IMG/VR virus record: IMGVR_UViG_3300038468_000121
Location: 1-23,802 of that record
DNA length: 23,802 nucleotides
Strand: one strand, 5' to 3'
Origin: a virus
The translations under genes and the position numbers were made by a program. Positions 1 through 7,821 of the stretch are shown in pieces (the stretch's first letter is position 1; each line of letters starts with the position of its first letter). The notes under the pieces were generated by a model. It was not told where the DNA came from. It did no database searches and worked only from the letters and a program-made list of their open reading frames with translations.

Positions 1-122
1 GTGGGGGTGGCAGGGTCGGGCCCTCCGCACGCCTGGAGGGCCCCCACGATGGCCAGCCCCGCGGTCGCCAAGAGCAGGGCCCCGACGAAGAGGGCTGCGA
101 AGTGGAGCGAGCGCCGAATCAC
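1..122 (-). CDS. Truncated lipoprotein, outer-spanin candidate (cut by left edge)
   Basis: GTG at 122 overlaps the holin-candidate stop (GTGA); the frame runs off the window after 40 codons. The visible part reads as a signal peptide with two Arg near the start, a hydrophobic stretch (HFAALFVGALLLATAGLAIV) and a lipobox LQAC with Cys at 32, followed by GGPDPATP. A lipoprotein that is Pro-rich after its Cys and follows a holin is the pattern of Rz1-type outer spanins, which fuse outer and inner membranes at lysis. A different lipoprotein or a lipid-anchored endolysin is possible because the rest is missing. Confidence 0.55.
   Translation of the reverse strand, partial: MIRRSLHFAALFVGALLLATAGLAIVGALQACGGPDPATP
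18..43. repeat. 9-bp perfect inverted repeat in lipoprotein gene
   Basis: gggccctcc (18-26) and ggagggccc (35-43) are perfect complements around eight bases (gcacgcct). The stem is nearly all G-C. It covers the codons around the lipobox Cys. No T-run follows on either strand, so it does not look like an intrinsic terminator. Confidence 0.8.
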
Positions 123-343
123 GGCGCACCGTCCTTCGGCGGCAGCGCCGGCGCCGGCGCGCGAATCGGCGTGGGCGTGAAGAGCCCCGCGATCCAGCCC
201 GTGACGAGCGACACGAGCCCCGTCACCGCCACCGAAACCGATTCCGCGGGCAGCACCCCGCGCCACGCGAGCACGACGATCGTCGCGCAGAGCAGCGCGA
301 TCGACGTCACGATCAGAGTCACCTTTTTCCAGTCGAGCGCCAT
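119..343 (-). CDS. Holin candidate, two membrane segments
   Basis: 74 residues, ATG preceded by AAGGAGGT, the best ribosome-binding site in the window. Two hydrophobic segments are visible: about 8-27 (TLIVTSIALLCATIVVLAW) and about 35-55 (VSVAVTGLVSLVTGWIAGLF). A short charged N-terminus and a Pro/Ala-rich C-terminal tail follow. Size and two spans suit a class II holin, which forms membrane holes at lysis. Holin families are poorly conserved, so this is by topology and position near a lipoprotein and another membrane gene. No endolysin is seen inside the window. Confidence 0.6.
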   Translation of the reverse strand: MALDWKKVTLIVTSIALLCATIVVLAWRGVLPAESVSVAVTGLVSLVTGWIAGLFTPTPIRAPAPALPPKDGAP

Positions 344-345
344 GT

Positions 346-849
346 CTACCTCCTTGCGGCCACGGACGGCGTGGGCGCTTCGGCCTGAGAGTGCTTGCCG
401 ACGGCGACGCCGAAGGCGTATGCCGCCAGCGCTGCGACGACGCCGATCGCCACCACCGCGAAGATGCCCACCACCCATCGCGTCCAGTAGCGCCGGGTCT
501 CGTCGCGCTCCTTGCGTAGCTCGCGCGCCTCCGCCTCGAGCTTCTCCGCGGCCGCCTTCGCCGCCGCCACCTCGCGCTGGGCGGTGCTTTCGGCGAGGTC
601 CTCCACCGTGCCGGCGATCTCCTCGACGTCTGCGAGACTGCCGCGGAGCTGGCGTTGGATCTCCTTCAGCTGCACGTGCAGCGTGCCGCGGACGAAGGCG
701 TCTAGCCCGGCCACCACGCCCTCTATGGTGGCCACCTTGTCGGCCGTGTGGTGCCCGAGCTGGTGAGCCTCGAGCGCGTGGTCGTGCGCCCGCACGAGCA
801 GCGCCCGATCGCTGAGGTGGTCGATGTCTCTCGTCAGGGGGGTGGGCAC
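346..849 (-). CDS. Coiled-coil membrane protein, possible lysis-module component
   Basis: 167 residues from GTG, three bases after the previous stop. The N-terminal ~55 residues are helical and His-rich (ALEAHQLGHHTADK). A coiled coil spans about 56-120. One membrane span lies at about 124-148 (VVGIFAVVAIGVVAALAAYAFG) just after a basic RKERDETRRYW, and a short Ala/Pro-rich tail follows. Such a layout occurs in spanin-like or antiholin-like proteins, but a C-terminal span with a cytoplasmic coil is not the usual Rz form (N-terminal span). Its gene is next to a holin candidate. Confidence 0.55.
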   Translation of the reverse strand: MPTPLTRDIDHLSDRALLVRAHDHALEAHQLGHHTADKVATIEGVVAGLDAFVRGTLHVQLKEIQRQLRGSLADVEEIAGTVEDLAESTAQREVAAAKAAAEKLEAEARELRKERDETRRYWTRWVVGIFAVVAIGVVAALAAYAFGVAVGKHSQAEAPTPSVAARR

Positions 850-852
850 GCG

Positions 853-1305
853 TCACCCGCCCTTCGCCGGCGCAGCTTCGGCCGCCGCCTGCTTCGCTGC
901 GATCTCGGCGTCGAGCGCGTCGATCTGCGCCTGCTTCGCCTTGACCTCCGCGTCGGCGGCGTCATTCGCGCTCGCAATCTCGGCGGCTCGCGCCTTGGCC
1001 GCGGCCTCGGCGTCGGCCGCTGCTCGTGCCTTCGCCTCGGCGTCGGCCGCTGCCGCGATGCGCGTTGCGATCGCGCCCGGCTCGGAGACGTCGGCAGCGC
1101 GCGCGTCAAGGTGATCGTGGAGCAGGCCGAGCGCTCCCTTGACTGATGCGACGATCGTGAGCGCGTCGGCGTCCACGAGCGTGTCGCGTCCCTCCACGCC
1201 GCCGTCGACGAACTCGACCGCAACCGCGGCGACGTTCGTGAACGAGAGGTTCACGTAAATGCCCGTGATGACCCTAGAACCGCGCTTCTGATTCTCGTGT
1301 GCCAT
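853..1305 (-). CDS. Ala-rich coiled-coil protein, unknown role
   Basis: 150 residues; ATG after GAGAGG. The first ~75 residues look like a small globular domain (GIYVNLSFTNVAAVAVEFVDG). Residues 80-145 are an almost pure Ala/Glu/Lys/Asp coiled coil, partly encoded by a 19-base direct repeat (1005-1023 and 1035-1053, 30 bases apart). There is no signal peptide. Coiled coils of this kind occur in fibre-associated and lysis-associated proteins; context does not choose between them. It starts nine bases after the previous stop. Confidence 0.6.
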   Translation of the reverse strand: MAHENQKRGSRVITGIYVNLSFTNVAAVAVEFVDGGVEGRDTLVDADALTIVASVKGALGLLHDHLDARAADVSEPGAIATRIAAAADAEAKARAAADAEAAAKARAAEIASANDAADAEVKAKQAQIDALDAEIAAKQAAAEAAPAKGG

Positions 1306-1314
1306 GTCTGCCTC

Positions 1315-1572
1315 TCAGGGATCCCACCCGGTGCCCTTGTTTCGTTCACGCGTCCGGCCGGTGACCTGGACGTGCATGTCGACCGTAGAGAACCACACCG
1401 GATGGGCGTAGGTGTCCGAGCCGCCTGGGGTCCTATAGAGGCGGAACTCGACGATCGCGTCCGTCTCCAGGTTCGCGATCGCGGCCGATAGATCGCGAAA
1501 TAGTCGTCCCACCCCTCCTCGGTACGACGCGTCCACAAGCCTCCAACCGATCGGGTCCACGCCATGGATCAA
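1315..1572 (-). CDS. Small hypothetical protein next to fibre
   Basis: 85 residues from a TTG that overlaps the fibre stop as TTGA; a GTG at codon 5 is the alternative. The sequence is mixed alpha/beta with no signal or membrane segment: a helix GRLFRDLSAAIANLE, a strand pair AIVEFRLYRT and STVDMHVQVTG. The tight coupling to the fibre gene suggests a fibre chaperone or minor tail role. I do not recognise it. Confidence 0.55.
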   Translation of the reverse strand: MIHGVDPIGWRLVDASYRGGVGRLFRDLSAAIANLETDAIVEFRLYRTPGGSDTYAHPVWFSTVDMHVQVTGRTRERNKGTGWDP

Positions 1573-3053
1573 TACTCCGCCGGATCCACGCCGTCAGGAG
1601 TGATCGACGCCAGCACCGCACCGCCGCCAGGGACAAGCAGCTCGTGTCCCGTGCCCGTCGAGAACGTCGTGTCGTGCGTCGGTTCGGCCACGAGCAGCTT
1701 GGTATAGCTCGCCGTCTCCGACGCAGGGTGCGGCAGGCCCGACATCTTGTGCGCGGCGGTCCAGACACCGCCCTGGACCGCGATCACGAACATCGCATAC
1801 TCGGCCGCGACGAGCGAGTCATCCGCATCGCTCGCGGGTGTGACCTTCGCGCGGCCGTGCACGCCGTAGGGACTCGATGACGTCGTATGGCCGACGATCG
1901 GTTTTCCGAAGGCTACTGACGCCGATGTTGCGACCCACGCGTAGCCGGCGCCGATACCACAGGTATGCGAGGTCGTGGCGTTGTAGTTTGTGGCATAGGC
2001 ATCCAACTGGAGATTCATGTTCACATCGCCGAGCGTCCACTGCGCGGCGGCGTGCTTCAGGCCGTTCCAATTGCCCGTGTCCGAGTTGTTCCGGATCGCG
2101 ATGACCGTCTGAGTCGTGTAGTTAAGGCGGATCAGCCCCGCATCCGCACGCGGCGTGGAGACAGACCCGAGGCCGATGTATCCGGTGGTCAGGATACCGC
2201 GCGCGCCCGCGTCGACATTGGTCGCGTTGACCACGAAGCTTCCGAACGTCATCGACGCTTGAAGCAGCGTGAGGAAGGTCCCGCCCTGCACACCCGCGGA
2301 CACCTGCGCGCCCGCGTCGTCGGTGCCGGCCGTGAGCGTCACGTTCTCGGCGGCCGTCGCGGACACCGCGCCGCCCGACGACGTCGCTTGCAGCGCGACG
2401 CTGCCGCCGCCCGTGGCGGAGACGGTCACATCGTCGCCATCGGCCGTCAGCGCCGCCGCACCGCCGGACGCCTCGAGCACGAGATCGGACCCATCGGCGT
2501 GCGCCGTCACGCCGCCGCCGCCCTGCGCCTCAAGGTAGCTGGATCCGTTGTTGTCCCCGGCGAGCCGCGCGGTCTTGGTCAGCGCGGACTTGAGGATGAT
2601 GCCGCCCGAGCCATCGTCCGCCGCCACGACCGGGGCCGCCGTTCCCGAGATCGCGCCTGCGCCGTTCGCCACGACGACGGCGCCTGCGGCGCCGCTCACT
2701 GCGACGCTGCTGGCGCTATCCGCCTGCGCGAGGACGATATTCGTCCCGTCGGCGACGACCTGCGCGGTCTTGCCGCTGGCGATCGTGATCCCCGTCCCCG
2801 TCTTGCCGATGACGCGAATGCTCTGCCCCCCGGTCGTGTCGTTCCGCACCGCGAAGACGTTCCGGACGGTGAGCGGGATCGTGAGGTCGCGCGTCGCCGT
2901 CAGGGTCACCGCGCTCGTGATGTGCACGGTAACGAGCGGCTGGACCTGGTCGTAGACGTCCGGCGGGAGCGTCTGGTTTGCGTCCGTCGGGATCTCGTAG
3001 TCGATGGGCGTCGGCTCCGAGATGAAGTAGCGGTCCAACCACGACAGGCTCAT
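1569..3053 (-). CDS. Tail fibre / receptor-binding protein
   Basis: ATG overlapping the preceding stop (ATGA) gives 494 residues. Residues 1-130 form an attachment region with beta pattern (VFAVRNDTTGGQSIRVIGKTG). Residues 140-260 are very Gly/Ala/Ser/Thr/Asp-rich, with an irregular repeat of short strands and turns (ISGTAAPVVAADDG, VTAHADGSDLVLEAS, LTADGDDVTVSATG, VALQATSSGG), suggesting a beta-helix or triple-stranded shaft. The last ~230 residues are more mixed, with aromatic and Asn-rich segments (GNWNGLKHAAAQ), a likely receptor-binding head. Homology of such tips is rarely visible, so function is from architecture and position. A possible fibre assembly gene may be one of the small genes after it. 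Confidence 0.7.
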   Translation of the reverse strand: MSLSWLDRYFISEPTPIDYEIPTDANQTLPPDVYDQVQPLVTVHITSAVTLTATRDLTIPLTVRNVFAVRNDTTGGQSIRVIGKTGTGITIASGKTAQVVADGTNIVLAQADSASSVAVSGAAGAVVVANGAGAISGTAAPVVAADDGSGGIILKSALTKTARLAGDNNGSSYLEAQGGGGVTAHADGSDLVLEASGGAAALTADGDDVTVSATGGGSVALQATSSGGAVSATAAENVTLTAGTDDAGAQVSAGVQGGTFLTLLQASMTFGSFVVNATNVDAGARGILTTGYIGLGSVSTPRADAGLIRLNYTTQTVIAIRNNSDTGNWNGLKHAAAQWTLGDVNMNLQLDAYATNYNATTSHTCGIGAGYAWVATSASVAFGKPIVGHTTSSSPYGVHGRAKVTPASDADDSLVAAEYAMFVIAVQGGVWTAAHKMSGLPHPASETASYTKLLVAEPTHDTTFSTGTGHELLVPGGGAVLASITPDGVDPAEY

Positions 3054-3673
3054 GACGGCCTCCAGACGTTGGCGATGCACGTCCACCCGTCATCGATCTC
3101 CGTAGCTGGCGTGTCTGTTACTGCGGAGACGCGCCCGTTGAGCGCGACGGCGAAGTTGTTCACGATGCCGGTGAGCGTCACGCGGAAATGGAAGGTGGCT
3201 CGCGTGCCCATCCGCTCCCCGCTCAGTACCTCGCACGCGGAACACCAGACGGACCCGGGTACCTGCGCCCAGGTGGCGCCGTCCTGCTGCACGAAGGGAC
3301 GCACCGTCCCGAATGTTGCCACCGATGCGGCGGCCTTCGTCGCTGACAGGTTGCACGTCAGCACGATCTCCACGTCGTCATCCGTTACGGGCACGAGCGG
3401 GACAGAGAGCGAGATGATGTTGTAAAGGTTGGCGTCGCTGTAGGTCGTCGCGGTCCACGACTTGAGCAGCGCGGGCGCCACATCGGACGCCGGTTCCTGC
3501 GTCGCGATCTGCGTCCCAACGAGGTAGTGCGACGAGCGGTCCTTGAAGTAGGCAGTTCGATCGGCGAGCTGCTCGATGGGCGTGTCGAAGACGCTCGCGT
3601 CGATCGGGTCACCGTCATCGGGCACCAGGATCGTAGCCGGGTAGGTCGCCGCGCCTGCGTAGTTCGATCCCAT
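3050..3673 (-). CDS. Fibre/baseplate-attached tail protein
   Basis: 207 residues, starting in the previous stop (TGATG). The N-terminal segment has DDGDPIDASVFDTPIEQLADRTAYF, a type of sequence seen at the virion-attached ends of fibre-region tail proteins (kept short here: residues ~19-43). The rest is a beta sandwich-like region (LYNIISLSVPLVPV, DDVEIVLTCN, FHFRVTLTG) ending with Cys and Trp. No enzyme motif is seen. I suspect a fibre support or short tail fibre; the family is not known to me. Confidence 0.5.
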   Translation of the reverse strand: MGSNYAGAATYPATILVPDDGDPIDASVFDTPIEQLADRTAYFKDRSSHYLVGTQIATQEPASDVAPALLKSWTATTYSDANLYNIISLSVPLVPVTDDDVEIVLTCNLSATKAAASVATFGTVRPFVQQDGATWAQVPGSVWCSACEVLSGERMGTRATFHFRVTLTGIVNNFAVALNGRVSAVTDTPATEIDDGWTCIANVWRPS

Positions 3674-4464
3674 CAGGTCACTCCGTTTGGATGCCAGTAG
3701 CGGCTCGTGGACGTGTCTCGGTCACTGACTCCGGTCCCCGAATGCCATTGACCCCAATTGCCATTTGGCAGACTCGCCGGCGTCGCGGGGTCGAACCGAG
3801 ACGCATCTGAGGTCCAGATCACCGCGCGTACAATCGAGTGCGCGCTCTTCCACTGCTCGAGCAGCCCTTTCACCGCATCGAACTCGACTCGCGTGACGTC
3901 GTGTCCAAGGCCAAGCGCGTCCCCTCCGACCGTGTCACCACCGCCGAACTCGCCGCGCACCGCCCATTGTGTGGGGTAGACGATTATCCACTGATCCCAC
4001 CAGTACCCGGAGCGCTCCGGGTTCGATGACGAGTCCCAATCCCACGCGCATGTGGTCGTGGTGATTGTCCCGTCCGTGTCGACCGTGGTCATGAAGCCGG
4101 CGCGGTTCACCACGCGCACGCGCGGCCCGTTGCCGAGGTACTCGTGCAGCGCCACGGCGATCGCTCGCTGCGTCCCCGCGTCGCGCCAATAGTCGAGCCA
4201 CCGCCGCAGCTTCTCTGCGTACGTCGCATGAGTGTCGGCCTGCCCGCGGATGATGCCGCGCGAACGCCCGATCATGGGGAGCGCGCTCGGCGTCCCGATG
4301 CCAGGCCAAGCGGCTTGCAGCCCTTGGAGCATCACATCGGCGAAGGCGTCGAGCATCGCGATTAGCGTCCACACGACACGGTAGCCGACGGTGCGGCCGG
4401 GCCGGTCGGCGAGCCACCACGGCACACGGAAGATGTCGCGGAAGCGGAGGGGAGCGCTGGCCAT
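3673..4464 (-). CDS. Tail protein at gp48 / tail protein I position
   Basis: ATG overlapping the J gene stop by one base (TGATG); 263 residues. Early residues are helical (TLIAMLDAFADVMLQGLQ), then LPMIGRSRGIIRGQADTH, a helix YAEKLRRWLDYWRDAGTQ, and LHEYLGNGPRVRVVNRAG, a beta-rich region, and many Trp residues throughout (about 16). The helix EKLRRWLDYWRDAGT is followed by a conserved-looking short Gly loop. This resembles tail proteins of Mu-like and myxobacterial prophages that link baseplate to fibre. Its role in wedge or fibre attachment is inferred from position after the J gene. Confidence 0.6.
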   Translation of the reverse strand: MASAPLRFRDIFRVPWWLADRPGRTVGYRVVWTLIAMLDAFADVMLQGLQAAWPGIGTPSALPMIGRSRGIIRGQADTHATYAEKLRRWLDYWRDAGTQRAIAVALHEYLGNGPRVRVVNRAGFMTTVDTDGTITTTTCAWDWDSSSNPERSGYWWDQWIIVYPTQWAVRGEFGGGDTVGGDALGLGHDVTRVEFDAVKGLLEQWKSAHSIVRAVIWTSDASRFDPATPASLPNGNWGQWHSGTGVSDRDTSTSRYWHPNGVT

Positions 4465-5600
4465 CAGACGAGCCTCACGTCGATGGTGGCGGAGAGCGTC
4501 GCCACCTGGCCAGCGGTCAGGACGTGATCGACCGCGCCATCCACGGCGTAGATCGAGACGTGGGCGGATTGCGCCGCGCCCACCGTCTCTGAGCCGAAGA
4601 GATAGTATGTTGTCGCGGGCGTCTTCGCGAGCCCGCCGATCGGGTAGTCGCGTATCATCGCTTCGAGCGCGGCCTCCACAAGCGCCTGCAGGCCCGCAGC
4701 ATCGAGCCCCGCCGCCGCCGACTTGCGCGCCCACACCGTGAGGCTGTCGGTCAGAGCCACCGGGGACGCAGCGAGCGTGGTCGCCGTCACGGTGTCGGGT
4801 CGGGCGAGAGCTTCGATCGAGTCGGCGACCGCGGTGACGTCCGCCGCCACCGGCGCACCGGACGGCGACGCGACGTAGATCGTGATCACCCCCGTCGTCG
4901 TGCTCGGCGTCAGCGAGAAGCGGTTGATGTCGACCGGCGACCCGTCGATGCGCGTCGCCGAGCGGATCGCGTACTCGTACGCGCTGCGAGGGCCCTTTCC
5001 TCCGAGCACGCCAAGGCGCGCAAGGCACCTCGCACGAAGATCGGCGTCGAGCTCCTCGTCGGAGCCGATCACCGCCGCCGCGTTCGAACACGTGACGCTC
5101 GGAAGCGACGTGACGAGCGTGTCGATCGTCGTCGCCGGTGCGCTGCTCGCGCTCCCGATCTCCAGCGCTTGGATGTCGACGCCGACGGTGTCCCCCGCAC
5201 CGAGGCTGATCGACGCGGTGTTCGTGAAGCTCTTCCCCGTGGTGCTCGACTTGACGACCAGCTCGCCAATACCGAGCAAGAAGACCCCGCCGCCGGCATT
5301 GACGAGCGTCACCGTCCCGGTCGCGAACGTCGCTGGGATCCTCGTCACGCCGTAGACGCTCAGCGCCATCGCCGTGAGGAACGTCCCGGTCGCTGTTTCG
5401 AGGAAGCCGGCCCCGATGAAGAGCCGCATGATCGCCACGAAGCTCGCGTAGGTGATCGCTACGACGCGCAGGATCGTCCGGTACACGCCACCGGCGCGCC
5501 ATGATTTCGCGGGCACACCAAGCGCCTCGAGTGCGTCGAGGAACTTCGCGAGGATCTCGTCCGCCGTGACCTCCGCGAGGAGCTCGTTGATGTCGATCAT
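4464..5600 (-). CDS. Baseplate J-like wedge protein (Mu gp47-like)
   Basis: 378 residues, ATG overlapping the preceding stop (ATGA). The protein has the Baseplate_J layout: an N-terminal helical bundle (GVYRTILRVVAITYASFV), GAGFLETATG.FL followed by MALSVYGVTRIPATFATGTV, then two beta domains with VVKSSTTGKSFTNTAS, and a middle region with DADLRARCLARLGVLGGKG.RSAYEYAIRSA. This last is typical of the family, where a helix-loop precedes the domain swap. The C-terminus is beta with VTAGQVATLSATIDVRLV. It forms the wedge that holds the hub. Length suits Mu gp47 (about 360). Confidence 0.85.
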   Translation of the reverse strand: MIDINELLAEVTADEILAKFLDALEALGVPAKSWRAGGVYRTILRVVAITYASFVAIMRLFIGAGFLETATGTFLTAMALSVYGVTRIPATFATGTVTLVNAGGGVFLLGIGELVVKSSTTGKSFTNTASISLGAGDTVGVDIQALEIGSASSAPATTIDTLVTSLPSVTCSNAAAVIGSDEELDADLRARCLARLGVLGGKGPRSAYEYAIRSATRIDGSPVDINRFSLTPSTTTGVITIYVASPSGAPVAADVTAVADSIEALARPDTVTATTLAASPVALTDSLTVWARKSAAAGLDAAGLQALVEAALEAMIRDYPIGGLAKTPATTYYLFGSETVGAAQSAHVSIYAVDGAVDHVLTAGQVATLSATIDVRLV

Positions 5601-5962
5601 ACCGCCCTCCGCACGTTGCCGGCGCCGTCCACTTCGAGGGCGATCCCGAGCGTGCCTTCATCGACCGCGATCTCCAGGTCGAGCCGGTATATCCGCGCGT
5701 CGAGCGGCGTCACCGTGACGCGCGCGTTGGCGATCCGATCGTCGCGTCGGAGCGCCTGTTCGATGCTGCGCGCGACCGCGTTCGGATCGCTCGACGACGA
5801 GAGCATGTCGTTGAGCCCGATGCTCCGCTCGAGCGCGTCCGGGTTGCTCTGATAGCTCTCGAGCAGCATGTGCACGACGTCCTGATCGAGCTCTGCAAGC
5901 GGGTCGTCGAGCTCGCGGCCGTACAGGTCCAGATCGTCGAAGGCCAGGCCGTCCACGCTCAC
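5597..5962 (-). CDS. Baseplate wedge-like protein (gp46 / GPW-gp25 type)
   Basis: GTG start overlapping the hub stop as GTGA gives 121 residues. The N-terminal half is acidic and helical (LAELDQDVVHMLLES). The second half matches the pattern of small wedge proteins: helix AVARSIEQALRRDDRIANA followed by strands RVTVTPLDAR and IYRLDLEIAV with a final LGIALEVDG. The order hub, gp46-like, J-like is that of Mu gp45-gp46-gp47. The ATG of the next gene overlaps its stop. The order gives most of the confidence. Confidence 0.62.
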   Translation of the reverse strand: MSVDGLAFDDLDLYGRELDDPLAELDQDVVHMLLESYQSNPDALERSIGLNDMLSSSSDPNAVARSIEQALRRDDRIANARVTVTPLDARIYRLDLEIAVDEGTLGIALEVDGAGNVRRAV

Positions 5963-7260
5963 CCCACCAAGATCCCCGGGCAGCCGAGGCCCGGCTTCGT
6001 GCCGTTCGTGTCCGGCGCCTTCCCGCCGAGCGCCGAGTCGATCGCGCCTTTGACCGTCGCGTCCAGCGTCGCCCCCGCGGCCACGCCGAGCAGGGCGGCG
6101 ACGGCCGGCGCCCTCAGCGTCCCGTCGGTGAGAGCGTTCAGCGCCGTCGCGAAGGCCGCAGCGCCCGATGCTCCGCCGACGCCCCCGCAGAGCGCCGCCA
6201 GGGCCGCGATCAAAGCATCGACAACCGCCGCCGTCGCCTCGGCCGTCGTCGCGTGCTCGGTGGCCAGCATCAGGCGCGCGGCGAGCGCGATCGCGAGGGG
6301 GGAGGGGGAGGCATCGAAGGCGACGACGCGGGGGAGCGTTCGATCGCCGTCGAGGAATTCCACGCCGACCTGCGTCCCCGGCGTCAGAGTGAGGGTTGCC
6401 CCAGCGATCCCAGCCCATACCGGCACGAGCGAGAGGAAGGCGGGCGCGCCCGAATCCTTCGCCACGAGCTGCAGGTTGCAGCGCCCGTCCAGCGCCTGGG
6501 TGATCAGGCGGTAGCGGTAGACCCGCAGGCGCGCGACCCCCGCGGCGTCGGCCGCCAGGGCCGCCAGGGCGCGCGCGGCGCGTGTTCCCGGCAGGCGCTC
6601 GGCGACGGGGCCCTCAGCCGCACACCACGCCGTCGCGCGCCCTCCGGTGGCCGAGAAGACCTGCTCGACGTCTCGCACGACCATCGCGCCGTCAAAGCGC
6701 GGATCCACGATCACCGCGCCCGGCTGCAGGAGCTCGTCGCATGCGAGCTCCGCGGTCCGGGTGCGCGGATCCCACGATAGGACGTCCACTGTCGGGGGGA
6801 GGGGCGCAGGCGGCCTCGGGCCCACCACGGTCACACCGAGCGGTGTAACCCACCATTCCAGGCCGTCGAGCACCGTGCTCGCAGCGCCCGCCGTGCGCAC
6901 GTAGTCGGCCCCCAGACGCGCCGGCGCGATCTCGGTGACCGTCTCCCCGACCTCCGCGGCCGTCGTGGCGTAGACCTCGGTGGAGAGCACGCCAGCGTCA
7001 TTGTGGTACGCCTGCGGGCGTACCGGCTTGTCCCACCCGCCGCCGCCGCCGGCGACATGCACGCGCGAGAGTGCGCCCGTCCGCCCCGTTGCACGCGGAT
7101 CGGCCGTCCCGACGAGCACCGCCGCGCCGATCGTGATCGTCACCGGCCCCGCCGGCGCGATCGTGTCGTCGGTGTCCACGTCGGCGCGCCACACGCCCCG
7201 CGCCGGCGTCACGATCCGGACGGTGCGAGCGGGAGAGCCATTGAGGAGCAGGGGGCCCAT
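5959..7260 (-). CDS. Baseplate hub/spike protein with OB-like domain
   Basis: A 433-residue protein with ATG preceded by AGGTGA. The first ~230 residues are beta-rich and resemble hub domains (gpP/gp44 type: short strands such as RTVRIVTPARGVW and VDVLSWDPRTRTAEL). Residues 255-318 look like the OB-fold of spike assembly proteins (gpV/gp45 type): LVPVWAG, LTLTPGTQVGVEFLDGDRTLP, RVVAFD. An Ala-rich helical part (320-400) follows, then a Gly/Pro/Cys ending (KAPDTNGTKPGLGCPG). Mu makes hub and spike as separate gp44 and gp45; here both roles may be in one chain. Other parts of a tail tip are not seen nearby. Confidence 0.65.
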   Translation of the reverse strand: MGPLLLNGSPARTVRIVTPARGVWRADVDTDDTIAPAGPVTITIGAAVLVGTADPRATGRTGALSRVHVAGGGGGWDKPVRPQAYHNDAGVLSTEVYATTAAEVGETVTEIAPARLGADYVRTAGAASTVLDGLEWWVTPLGVTVVGPRPPAPLPPTVDVLSWDPRTRTAELACDELLQPGAVIVDPRFDGAMVVRDVEQVFSATGGRATAWCAAEGPVAERLPGTRAARALAALAADAAGVARLRVYRYRLITQALDGRCNLQLVAKDSGAPAFLSLVPVWAGIAGATLTLTPGTQVGVEFLDGDRTLPRVVAFDASPSPLAIALAARLMLATEHATTAEATAAVVDALIAALAALCGGVGGASGAAAFATALNALTDGTLRAPAVAALLGVAAGATLDATVKGAIDSALGGKAPDTNGTKPGLGCPGILVG

Positions 7261-7263
7261 CGA

Positions 7264-7821
7264 TCACCTACTCAGCGCGTTCACGCTCTGCGTGAGCTGC
7301 TCGATCTGGAGCTCCTGCGCGCTCTTCGGCGCCACGTCCGCACCTGGCGCTCCCGGGGGGCCCTCAAGGGGCTTCACGACGAAGAGCGGCCTCACGGGAC
7401 GGTACTGCTGCAGGGGGATCGAGCCAGTCCACAAGCCCTGTTCGTCCTGCTCGAGCAGTGGGATCCCACCGTCCACGACCACCTGAGTGATCCCGTACGG
7501 CGGCGCGTTGAGGAGCGCGTGCACGATGCTCATCGATGTCGGGCGCGCGCCGAACGCGGGGGGCTGCAGCTTCGCCGCGGCAAACGCCAGCCACGCGAGG
7601 TACTGCGCCGGCTCCCAAAGCATGAACTCCCACGTGAGCTTCGCGAGCCCCATGCTGGTGAACACGATCCCCGTAGAGAGACCGTAGCCTTGGCGCTCAT
7701 CCCACTTCTGACCTGGACCGGTCCCCTTCACGCGCCCGACACCAGGCGAGGACATGCCGTCGAGCACGATGACGTTGTCGCGCTCGCCGCGCGGGAAGTC
7801 GGTCGGCAGGGAGAGGGTCAA
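7264..7821 (-). CDS. Tail/baseplate-associated protein of unknown family
   Basis: I chose the TTG start that overlaps the tape measure stop as TTGA, giving 185 residues, because the same overlap type recurs all through the block and a longer frame would lie inside the tape measure gene. The centre has a compact hydrophobic region (LTWEFMLWEPAQYLAWLAFAA), then VVVDGGIPLLEQDEQGLWTG. The final 25 residues look like a short coiled coil (AQELQIEQLTQSVNALSR). It occupies the place of Mu gpN (DNA circularisation/tail protein) between tape measure and hub but I do not see gpN features. A tail-tip or baseplate connector role is likely only from position. Confidence 0.6.
   Translation of the reverse strand: MTLSLPTDFPRGERDNVIVLDGMSSPGVGRVKGTGPGQKWDERQGYGLSTGIVFTSMGLAKLTWEFMLWEPAQYLAWLAFAAAKLQPPAFGARPTSMSIVHALLNAPPYGITQVVVDGGIPLLEQDEQGLWTGSIPLQQYRPVRPLFVVKPLEGPPGAPGADVAPKSAQELQIEQLTQSVNALSR

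Noticed and set aside
1965-3425. Plus-strand open frame of 486 codons opposite the fibre
   Set aside because: Antisense to the fibre and the preceding tail gene; composition is typical of a shadow frame.
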